NCBI GenBank assembly: GCA_016284305.1
Contig: JAEEON010000075.1
Coordinates: 1 to 64,000, forward strand
Direction of reading: 5' to 3'
Length of the DNA: 64,000 nucleotides
From: Bacteroidales bacterium
Lineage (GTDB): Bacteria > Bacteroidota > Bacteroidia > Bacteroidales > F082
Position 1 is the first letter of the stretch; every line of letters starts with the position of its first letter. Position numbers and translations under genes: made by a program. The notes beneath the pieces are model-generated. The model saw nothing but the letters and a program-made list of their open reading frames with translations, did not search any database and was not told the origin of the DNA. Shown piece after piece: positions 53,869-60,896 of the stretch.

Positions 53869-55617
53869 TTAAAAACTAGTTGAAACGGTCAAGGATACAC
53901 CGCTTGAGGCCGGGACGGTACGACATACGCCGCCGACACACACCACGCCTTCGCTCTGGCGGCCAGCACTCAGCATGACACGGGTGGCGTCGTGGAGGTA
54001 GGTGACTGTGCCGGTGAAGTAATGGTCACGGTACTCGGGGACTGGGTTGCCGTAGTTCCATTTGTCGGCGATAGAGAACGACCAGTGCGGTGTAATGGTA
54101 TATTCCAGCAGGCCGGCGGCCCAGTGACCGCGTTTCTGGTAGTCTTTCTTCTCACTCTCCTCGTATTCGTAGCCTTTATGAACCTCATTCTCCCACAAGC
54201 CTTGAAGCTCGAAACGCAAGCTCTGGCGGTTGTTGATTTTATAGGTCACATCCATGAAGCCGATATTGGCTTGCACCACAGGAGCCCCAGCGTGGCCTTC
54301 GATGGTCTCAATGTCATAATACAAGTTGATGTACTGGGCGGTCACATGCCAGTCTTTATTGATCTTCTTGTCAATCTCAAAGTTGATGTCGCGGAAGAAA
54401 CGATGGTCGCTGACCGCAAAGAACTTAGAGGTATAGCCTTGGGTACCGGAGACGTTCAGGCCGGTCTCATTGCCAAAGGCGATCGAGTCACGAACAATGT
54501 CATTCACCTGGCTGAAGTTCAGGGCGAGCTTGGTGCCATATTTTCCACCGAGGGCAGTACCCTTGGGGATGGTATAATTCACTTGGAACTGCGCAGCCAT
54601 CTCGCCGTTAGGCTGGGTCGAATAGGTGTAGAGTGACGGCAAGCTGTGGGTATGAGTGTAGTTGATCGGTGGAATGAAATTGATGTCGAGGTCGTTTTGT
54701 TTGGCCGTGTACATCGACTTAAAGCTCATATTGTCGGTACGTTTGAGCTGCAACACCACACCCAATCCCTTTTGGGAATAGGAAAGTGACGAGAGCAGTG
54801 AACGACCTTCTTTATAGATGAAGTTATTGATGGCCGAAGGGTCATTGATTTTGTAAGCATATTCCGTGCTGAAGGCGAACCTCCCATAAGCCATGTTAAT
54901 GCGGCCGGCTGCGGCTCCCACGTTTTGAGGGATTTGATAGAACAAGCTCATGTCGTACTGTCGTTTGCTCACGAAGCTACCGCCGAGACTCATCTTAAAC
55001 TCAGACTCACCCATGGAGGGGATGCTTTGGTTGAGATCCCATTCGCCATCGATGCCACGCACGATGCCACGATAGTCATCGGTACCGAAGTCACGTTCGT
55101 TATAGGGGGCCCAAAAATAACGTTGACGGCCATACACACCTTTCAAAGTCACACCTTGAGTGGGGCGGATGATGGTACGAACGCCACGCAGAGCATTGTC
55201 CATTCCCAGCGACCATTCTTCATAGGTGCGAAACACCAGGCCGCTGCCGAACTGGTCATAGATATCGCCCACGGTAACGCCGATGAATCCATTGTCGTAA
55301 GAAGCAAAGAAATTCGCCAACCCTACGCCGTTGAGTTCTTGGCGGAATCCATTCAACTCAGGCAAGAAAGCCTCGAAGCGGATTCCCGCAGAGAAATCGC
55401 CATAAGTATAGCCAATCTTACCGAAACCATTGACACCGAGTTTCTTGCCATTGATAGCAGCCTCGGTGATGTCAATGCCACTATCGGGCATGTAGTACTG
55501 TGCATCCGTCTGAAAACTGCCATTCACACTGGCGTTTTCAATGAAAGATTGGGCATTCACCGAGTGAGTGCCCAAGATGACGAATGCGAAAAGCAGGGGA
55601 AATAGAAACTTTCGCAT
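53869..55617 (-). CDS. Outer membrane beta-barrel protein, DUF6029-like
   Basis: 582 residues with a signal peptide (MRKFLFPLLFAFVILGTHSVNAQ). The rest is a run of amphipathic strands with aromatic ends (GYTYGDFSAGIRFEAFLPEL, WSFSIADKWNYG, YFTGTVTYLHDATRVMLSAG) and it ends in an aromatic residue (STSF), as required for barrel insertion. It matches my memory of DUF6029 proteins found between TlpA-like and Omp28 genes. A disulfide-capable CVGGVC lies near the end. Flanking gaps are 19 and 24 nt, so the three genes form one operon. Confidence 0.8.
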   Translation of the reverse strand: MRKFLFPLLFAFVILGTHSVNAQSFIENASVNGSFQTDAQYYMPDSGIDITEAAINGKKLGVNGFGKIGYTYGDFSAGIRFEAFLPELNGFRQELNGVGLANFFASYDNGFIGVTVGDIYDQFGSGLVFRTYEEWSLGMDNALRGVRTIIRPTQGVTLKGVYGRQRYFWAPYNERDFGTDDYRGIVRGIDGEWDLNQSIPSMGESEFKMSLGGSFVSKRQYDMSLFYQIPQNVGAAAGRINMAYGRFAFSTEYAYKINDPSAINNFIYKEGRSLLSSLSYSQKGLGVVLQLKRTDNMSFKSMYTAKQNDLDINFIPPINYTHTHSLPSLYTYSTQPNGEMAAQFQVNYTIPKGTALGGKYGTKLALNFSQVNDIVRDSIAFGNETGLNVSGTQGYTSKFFAVSDHRFFRDINFEIDKKINKDWHVTAQYINLYYDIETIEGHAGAPVVQANIGFMDVTYKINNRQSLRFELQGLWENEVHKGYEYEESEKKDYQKRGHWAAGLLEYTITPHWSFSIADKWNYGNPVPEYRDHYFTGTVTYLHDATRVMLSAGRQSEGVVCVGGVCRTVPASSGVSLTVSTSF

Positions 55618-55636
55618 AGAATTATTTTATGTAGGA

Positions 55637-56140
55637 TTATTTCTTATTGCCAGCGGCTTTGAGAATTTCTTCGTAAAGGTCGTGCTCACCGCCCTCGAAA
55701 TAGCCAGAGTGTTGATACACCAATTTGCCCTTGCCGTCATAGAGGAAAGTATAAGGCGGGTTGTTGACATTCATGGCGCGAGCCAAGTCCTTGTTGACAT
55801 CGAGGAGAACCTCAAATTCCCAGCCCTTACCTTCGACGAAAGGTTTCACCTTGGCGGTAGAACGCGAGTCATCGATGGAGACTGCATAGATCTTCACGCC
55901 CGTCTCGTCTCTCCAGTCCTGATACACTTCGTCCAAAGCATTATGTTCCTTTATGCAGGGACCGCACCATGTGGCCCAAAAAGTGATGACAAAGGGTTTT
56001 CCATCATTGGATAGTTTGGCGATGTTGACATCCTTGCCCTGAAGGTTCTTGATCGTAACGTTGGGGAGATCTGACTTCTGTTGAGCCTGGAGCCCGGTGA
56101 CGACTAACACCGCGATAAGTAGAGCGAATAGCTTTTTCAT
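55637..56140 (-). CDS. TlpA-family periplasmic thioredoxin
   Basis: 167 residues. Signal peptide MKKLFALLIAVLVVTGLQAQ, then the TlpA/ResA fold with VITFWATWCGPCIKEHNAL (CGPC active site near 58) and the cis-proline NNPPYTFLYDG. It reduces disulfides in the periplasm. It is the first gene of the operon with the barrel protein and the CxxC-bearing Omp28 lipoprotein, which are plausible clients. Confidence 0.93.
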   Translation of the reverse strand: MKKLFALLIAVLVVTGLQAQQKSDLPNVTIKNLQGKDVNIAKLSNDGKPFVITFWATWCGPCIKEHNALDEVYQDWRDETGVKIYAVSIDDSRSTAKVKPFVEGKGWEFEVLLDVNKDLARAMNVNNPPYTFLYDGKGKLVYQHSGYFEGGEHDLYEEILKAAGNKK

Positions 56141-56165
56141 TGTTGATTGATTATTATTGAATTAT

Positions 56166-57152
56166 TTAACTATTAACATAAACTTCCAAGAGTTTACAGC
56201 TGTCCTGAGCCTTAACCAACACCTTTTCGATGACATTAGGAATCAAGACAACCTCGCCAGTTGTTACAAATACCGAGCCATTTTCCCATTCAAGCGAAAA
56301 TTTTCCTTCAACAGGCATCAAAATCACAAAAGAATCAAGCTCCGAATAGTCTTTTGCCATCTCGCCTTGGAGTTGAAGTATGTTGGTCGTGAAATAAGGC
56401 GAGTCGATGATCGGAACGGTCTTGTTGCGTTCGGGTGTATAAGGCGACTTGTAGTTCTCCACGGGGTCGAAGTCGATGGCATCGAGAGACTGTGGAATAT
56501 GGAGTTCACGACGCATGCCCGCCAAGTCGATACGATCCCAGTCGTAGATCCGGTAAGTGACATCGCTCGACTGTTGGATCTCAGCCACCATGATGCCCGG
56601 TCCAAGAGCGTGAACCCGACCGGCAGGGATATAGAACACATCGCCCTGCTCAGCAGTTTCGTGGTTGAGCACACTCTCAATGGCATTGTCCTTAAGCACC
56701 CGGATGTACTTCATGCGGTTCATTTCGCAATTGAAGCCCGACACGAGTTCCGCACCCGAGTCAGCCTGCATCACGTACCACATCTCGGTCTTGCCATTGC
56801 CCAGATCCCGTTTCTCGGCCAGCTCATCGTCAGGGTGCACTTGGACCGAGAGCCAATCGTTGGCGTCAATGATCTTGATCAATAACGGAAACTGCTCGCC
56901 GTACTTGTCGAACACATCTTCTCCGACCAGATCGCCCATGAAAGTCTCCACCAAATCGTTGATTTCGTCGCCGGCGAAGTCGCCATTAGTGATGACACTC
57001 TGTTCCTCCCAAAGGCCAGAGAGCAGCCACACCTCACCGCAGTTAGGCAACGGCCCATAATCGAGGCCCAATTGTTCCTTAATCTTGCGTCCGCCCCAGA
57101 TCTTGTCTTTAAAGATGGGTTTGAATTTAAGCGGGTATAATACGGTTGACAT
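56166..57152 (-). CDS. manA: Mannose-6-phosphate isomerase, class I
   Basis: ManA interconverts mannose 6-phosphate and fructose 6-phosphate. 328 residues of the short type I form. It has KPIFKDKIWGGRKI at the N-terminus, the zinc-site WLSVQVHPDDELAEK near 100, and FYIPAGRVHALGPG near 172. Located 26 nt upstream of the tlpA start on the same strand, so it may share transcription with that operon. Its upstream region holds a heptad repeat and the divergent amidohydrolase promoter. Confidence 0.95.
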   Translation of the reverse strand: MSTVLYPLKFKPIFKDKIWGGRKIKEQLGLDYGPLPNCGEVWLLSGLWEEQSVITNGDFAGDEINDLVETFMGDLVGEDVFDKYGEQFPLLIKIIDANDWLSVQVHPDDELAEKRDLGNGKTEMWYVMQADSGAELVSGFNCEMNRMKYIRVLKDNAIESVLNHETAEQGDVFYIPAGRVHALGPGIMVAEIQQSSDVTYRIYDWDRIDLAGMRRELHIPQSLDAIDFDPVENYKSPYTPERNKTVPIIDSPYFTTNILQLQGEMAKDYSELDSFVILMPVEGKFSLEWENGSVFVTTGEVVLIPNVIEKVLVKAQDSCKLLEVYVNS

Positions 57153-57185
57153 TGTTTGTTATGATTAAGCGGCAAAGATAAGATA

Positions 57186-57220
57186 AAAAGTTAAAAGTGA
57201 AGAGTTAAAAATGAAAAGTG
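57186..57220. repeat. Degenerate heptad repeat, unit AAAAGTG/AAAAGTT (5 copies)
   Basis: AAAAGTT, AAAAGTG, AAGAGTT, AAAAATG, AAAAGTG. The array lies just upstream of the TACCTTTG box at 57223-57230, so it overlaps the -33 region of the amidohydrolase promoter and would not be in the transcript. Confidence 0.75.
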
Positions 57221-57222
57221 CT

Positions 57223-57230
57223 TACCTTTG
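57223..57230 (+). promoter_or_regulatory. -7 box of the M20 amidohydrolase gene
   Basis: TACCTTTG matches TAnnTTTG. The start would be near 57237, with the ATG at 57251. Confidence 0.55.
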
Positions 57231-57250
57231 CCGAGTAACAAAAAACCTTT

Positions 57251-58375
57251 ATGGAAAATCTCATTGAATTACGACATATCCTTCATGCACATCCTGAACT
57301 ATCAGGACAGGAAGCCCTCACGAATAAGATAATTTACGAATGGGTCAGACAAACTCGACCGGACGAAATCATCGAAAAGATTGGCGGTTATGGACTGGCT
57401 GCAATATATAAAGGTGCAAAACCCGGCAAACGCATCATGATTCGTGGCGACATCGATGCTTTGCACATCCCCGAACCCAATGACCTCCCCTATCGTTCGC
57501 AAAACCCAGGGGTATCGCACAAATGCGGCCATGACGGACATGCCACCATCCTCTGCGGGTTGGCTCAATGGCTTGGCGAGCAACGCCCTGACGAAGGCGA
57601 AGTGGTGCTGCTCTTTCAACCTGCCGAGGAGACAGGCCAAGGCGCCCAAGCTATCCTCGATGACCCCAAATTCCAGCAAATCAAACCCGATGTGGCCTAT
57701 GGTCTGCACAATCTTCCTGGCATAGAAAAAGGAAAGATCATGGTGAAAGAAGGTTGTTTTGCAGCAGCGTCTTTCGGACTGAAGATGATCTTCGAAGGTC
57801 GCACAGCTCACGCTTCGCAACCTGAAACGGGACACAGTCCTTCGGAACTACTCGCCCAGCTCATCCATCTCTTGGAAAAGAAACGCGAACAACTGAAGGC
57901 GGTACAGCCCTTGACGACCTTTGTGATCACCCATGCCATGCTTGGAGAGGAGACCTTTGGCGTTGCACCAGGACATGCTGAAATCTGGCTCACTTTGCGA
58001 AGCTACGATGATCACAACCTCGATGTGATGGCCAGCCAAATCATTGAGTTATGCCAGGCCAAAGCCAAAGACCATCTATTCGAGTTCCATTTTTCCGAGC
58101 ACGAAGCCTTCGCCGCCACCAACAGCGACTCCAATTGTGTGCACGTCATCGAGCAAGCCGCCAAAAACCTCGAATTGCAATTAGGCCATTTGGAGCATCC
58201 CTTCCGTTGGTCGGAGGACTTCGGACGTTTTGGGAGCGTTTGTCCTATAGGTTTCTTCGGCCTCGGCTCAGGATTGGATCAACCCGCCCTTCACGACCCG
58301 ATGTTCGACTTCCCCGATGAAATCCTGGAAGTGGGGATGACGATGTTTTGGGAAATCATTAGAGGTGAAAGGTGA
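57251..58375 (+). CDS. M20 family amidohydrolase/aminoacylase
   Basis: 374 residues. The metal ligands of the M20D family are visible: LHAHPELSGQE near 12, RGDIDALHIPE, SHKCGHDGHATILCGLA near 91, FQPAEETGQGAQAIL, and YGLHNLPG. Family members release acyl groups from N-acyl amino acids or hydrolyse similar amides; the exact substrate is unknown. No signal peptide, so cytoplasmic. The last codons and stop are within a GTGAAAG repeat. Confidence 0.92.
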   Translation: MENLIELRHILHAHPELSGQEALTNKIIYEWVRQTRPDEIIEKIGGYGLAAIYKGAKPGKRIMIRGDIDALHIPEPNDLPYRSQNPGVSHKCGHDGHATILCGLAQWLGEQRPDEGEVVLLFQPAEETGQGAQAILDDPKFQQIKPDVAYGLHNLPGIEKGKIMVKEGCFAAASFGLKMIFEGRTAHASQPETGHSPSELLAQLIHLLEKKREQLKAVQPLTTFVITHAMLGEETFGVAPGHAEIWLTLRSYDDHNLDVMASQIIELCQAKAKDHLFEFHFSEHEAFAATNSDSNCVHVIEQAAKNLELQLGHLEHPFRWSEDFGRFGSVCPIGFFGLGSGLDQPALHDPMFDFPDEILEVGMTMFWEIIRGER

Positions 58376-58392
58376 AAGATGAAAGGTGAAAG
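58365..58392. repeat. Heptad repeat, unit GTGAAAG (4 copies)
   Basis: GTGAAAG, GTGAAAG, ATGAAAG, GTGAAAG. It contains the stop codon of the amidohydrolase (TGA at 58373-58375) and ends 2 nt before the mtnN stop. Confidence 0.9.
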
Positions 58393-58393
58393 G

Positions 58394-59149
58394 TTATAGG
58401 GAATGGATTAGTTCGGAGATGATGGATCGTGAATAGGCATTAGCGACCTCAACGATGAAGGCGTTGAAGTCGATGCGGGCGTTATGGTCGGCGGTGTCGC
58501 TGATAATGCGGATGACGGTGAAAGGCACTCCAAACTCAAGGCAAACCTGCGCCACGGCAGCCCCTTCCATCTCGACACATTGGATGTCGGGAAGCAACTC
58601 AAGGATTTCTTGTCGTTTCTCATCGCTATTGATGAACTGGTCGCCCGAGGCGATGTCGCCAAAGTATAATTTCGGTGCCAGATTAAAATCGCTGACAGCC
58701 TTCTCGCCCACCATTTCCTTCACACCACGGTCCAACAGGTTTTGGATGGCCTTGCCCGCCAGTTCCGTCAGCTCCGAATCGCTGTCAACATAAACCCTGT
58801 TGAGCAACGGCAACTCGAAACGTGAGATCATGGGACGAGCATCAAGGTCATGCTGAACCAGACGCTTGGAAACGACGATGTCACCCACTTTCAGTCCCTT
58901 GGCCAAAGCTCCTGCCGTACCTATGAAAATGAGGTCAGTCACGCCAAACTCTTGCACCAGCAAAGTGGCTGTGATGGTCGCCGCCACCTTACCCCATTTG
59001 GAGAATGCCACTACACATGACACGCCGTCGAGCTTGCCCACAACAAACTCACGGTTAGCAATACTCACGACCGTCTTATTCACCAACAAAGCTTTTACTT
59101 CGTCAATCTCTTGCGCCATCGCGCCCAAAATACCTATTGTTCGATCCAT
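58394..59149 (-). CDS. mtnN: 5'-methylthioadenosine/S-adenosylhomocysteine nucleosidase
   Basis: The enzyme cleaves MTA and SAH to adenine and thioribose or ribosylhomocysteine. 251 residues. It has TIGILGAMAQEIDEVKALL, FIGTAGALAKGLKVGDIVVS near 75, VEMEGAAVAQVCLEFGVPFT near 194 (catalytic Glu), and RIISDTADHNA. It is divergent from the LOG gene and shares an intergenic region with overlapping promoters. Confidence 0.93.
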   Translation of the reverse strand: MDRTIGILGAMAQEIDEVKALLVNKTVVSIANREFVVGKLDGVSCVVAFSKWGKVAATITATLLVQEFGVTDLIFIGTAGALAKGLKVGDIVVSKRLVQHDLDARPMISRFELPLLNRVYVDSDSELTELAGKAIQNLLDRGVKEMVGEKAVSDFNLAPKLYFGDIASGDQFINSDEKRQEILELLPDIQCVEMEGAAVAQVCLEFGVPFTVIRIISDTADHNARIDFNAFIVEVANAYSRSIISELIHSL

Positions 59150-59165
59150 ATTGTATTACTTATAT

Positions 59166-59200
59166 TTTGAGGCAAAAATAAAAAATACTACATTTGCAAA
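59166..59200. promoter_or_regulatory. Overlapping divergent promoters of mtnN and the LOG gene
   Basis: Plus strand: TTTG at 59166-59169, 19-nt spacer, TACATTTG at 59189-59196, an excellent match, with the ATG at 59212. Minus strand: TTTG (59200-59197), 16-nt spacer, TATTTTTG (59180-59173), with the mtnN ATG at 59149. The two promoters occupy the same 35 bp, so polymerase binding should be mutually exclusive. Confidence 0.7.
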
Positions 59201-59211
59201 AATTTAAATCC

Positions 59212-59820
59212 ATGAAAAAAATATGCATTTTTTGCGGCAGCAGCATGGGGTTCGACCCTATCTATCGGGAAAAGGCTGTCGAGTTGGGGCAGGTCATGGT
59301 TGATCGCCAATGTGAGCTTTTGTATGGAGGAGGCAGTGTGGGATTGATGAAGATCATCGCCGACGTGATGTTGCAGAACAAATGCAAGGTCATCGGCACC
59401 ATCACCGAACATTTGAACAACATGGATGTGGGCTACAACGATATCGACGAACTGATCGTTGTCGATTCGATGGCCGAACGGAAAAAGGTCCTTGAAGACA
59501 TGGCTGACGGTTTCATCGCCATGCCTGGCGGGTTGGGCACCATGGACGAGTTCTTCGAAGTGTTTGTGCTTAGCCAGCTGAGAGTGTTCGACAAACCCGT
59601 AGCCCTCTATAATGTAAACGGCTATTACAACGACATCATTCACTTTATCAAACGAGCCGCCGATGAAGGTTTCGTCAGAAAAGAACATGCCGACGGACTC
59701 ATCGTGAGTGATGATCCCAAGGAACTGTTTCAAAAAATGGAACAATTCAAACCCACAGACGTTAAAAAGTGGGTAGTCGAAATCAAAGAACAAGTAAAAA
59801 CTGAACAACTGAACAACTGA
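59212..59820 (+). CDS. LOG family protein (nucleotide 5'-monophosphate phosphoribohydrolase)
   Basis: 202 residues. The LOG motif PGGLGTMDEFFE is at about 110 and the N-terminal Rossmann start is KKICIFCGSSMGFDP. LOG enzymes release free bases from cytokinin-like or other nucleoside 5'-monophosphates. ATG 59212 was chosen; short upstream extensions would enter the leader. The C-terminal residues KTEQLNN are encoded by an AACTGAAC repeat that runs to 5 nt before the next gene. It is probably cotranscribed with the kinase-deaminase. Confidence 0.9.
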   Translation: MKKICIFCGSSMGFDPIYREKAVELGQVMVDRQCELLYGGGSVGLMKIIADVMLQNKCKVIGTITEHLNNMDVGYNDIDELIVVDSMAERKKVLEDMADGFIAMPGGLGTMDEFFEVFVLSQLRVFDKPVALYNVNGYYNDIIHFIKRAADEGFVRKEHADGLIVSDDPKELFQKMEQFKPTDVKKWVVEIKEQVKTEQLNN

Positions 59821-59834
59821 ACAACTGAACAACT
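59799..59834. repeat. Octad repeat, unit AACTGAAC (4.5 copies)
   Basis: Four perfect AACTGAAC copies plus AACT. The first two and a half copies encode the last residues of the LOG protein, the stop codon lies inside the array, and the next ATG follows 5 nt after it. Confidence 0.95.
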
Positions 59835-59838
59835 AAAT

Positions 59839-60885
59839 ATGATCATCATTGGCATTACCGGGACGCTAGGTGCGGGAAAAGGCACTATCGTCGATTACTT
59901 AATCAAAGAGAAAGGATTCGTCCACTATTCGGTCAGGGCATATATCGCTGAGGAAATAGAGAAGCGAGGCCTAGAGGTGAATCGCGACACCTTGACGGCC
60001 ATGGGTAACGAACTCAGAGCAACGCACACACCCAGTTACATCACCGACCAACTGTTCGAACGAGCCAAGGAAGAAGGCAAGAATGCCGTCATTGAGAGTG
60101 TGCGCACCCCTGGCGAGATCGCATCACTGAGACAAAAAGGACAATTTTTCCTCTTCGCCGTGGATGCCAACCAAAGGACGCGTTACGAACGCATCCATTT
60201 GCGCGGATCAGAGACCGACCACGTGAGCTTCGAGACCTTCCAAGCCAACGAAGAACGCGAAATGACGGCCACCGACCCCAACAAACAAAACCTCGGAGCA
60301 TGTATCAAAGAGGCCGACTACCTCTTCATGAACGATGGCACCATTGAAGAACTGAACGCTCAAGTGGAGAAGGTGATCCACGAGTTGGAAGCCAAGACCG
60401 GCACCCATATCCGTCCGACATGGGACGAATATTTCCTGAACCTCGCCGACACTGTGAGCGAACGAGCCACCTGCAATCGTGGCCGCAGCGGCTGTGTCAT
60501 CGTAAAGGACAAACAAATCCTGGTAACTGGCTATGTCGGCTCACCCAAAGGCCTTCCTCACTGTGACGATGTAGGTCACCTTTTCCGCAAGACCATCCAT
60601 GAGGACGGCAGTGTCACCCAACATTGCGTACGAACCGTCCATGCCGAGCAAAATGCCATTTGCCAAGCCGCTCGTAGAGGCATCGCCTTGGAAGGCAGCA
60701 CCCTGTATTGCCGCATGACCCCATGCCGCACTTGTGCCATGCTTATCATCAACTGCGGCATCGTCCGCGTGGTGTGCGAACGCCGCTACCACGATGGCGC
60801 CGAAAGCGAAGAGATGTTCAAACAAGTAGGTATTGAGCTGCAATACAAATACGACGAGGTGCAGCAGTACGAAGGACAGAAATAG
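59839..60885 (+). CDS. Fusion of a P-loop nucleotide kinase and a dCMP deaminase-type domain
   Basis: 348 residues. Residues 1-185 form a P-loop kinase domain with IGITGTLGAGKGTIVDYL (Walker A near 7-15), similar to dNMP or dephospho-CoA kinases. Residues 195-340 are a zinc deoxycytidylate deaminase: RATCNRGRSGCVIV, VGSPKGLPHCDDVGHL, the catalytic VRTVHAEQNAI (zinc His and proton-shuttle Glu), and TPCRTCAMLIINCGI (zinc Cys pair). All zinc ligands are intact. It likely converts dCMP to dUMP; the kinase substrate is unknown. The order kinase then deaminase is shared with antiphage AvcD proteins, but those are longer. It lies 18 nt below the LOG gene. Confidence 0.88.
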   Translation: MIIIGITGTLGAGKGTIVDYLIKEKGFVHYSVRAYIAEEIEKRGLEVNRDTLTAMGNELRATHTPSYITDQLFERAKEEGKNAVIESVRTPGEIASLRQKGQFFLFAVDANQRTRYERIHLRGSETDHVSFETFQANEEREMTATDPNKQNLGACIKEADYLFMNDGTIEELNAQVEKVIHELEAKTGTHIRPTWDEYFLNLADTVSERATCNRGRSGCVIVKDKQILVTGYVGSPKGLPHCDDVGHLFRKTIHEDGSVTQHCVRTVHAEQNAICQAARRGIALEGSTLYCRMTPCRTCAMLIINCGIVRVVCERRYHDGAESEEMFKQVGIELQYKYDEVQQYEGQK

Positions 60886-60896
60886 AAAGAGGCAGT

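Noticed and set aside
8130-59834. Tandem repeat loci as CRISPR arrays
   Set aside because: Units are 7-21 nt, directly adjacent with no unique spacers, and there are no cas genes in the window.
59799-60885. Complete AvcID toxin-antitoxin system
   Set aside because: There are only 18 nt between LOG and the deaminase gene, filled by the octad repeat, so there is no room for an upstream antitoxin RNA; the protein is also shorter than AvcD.
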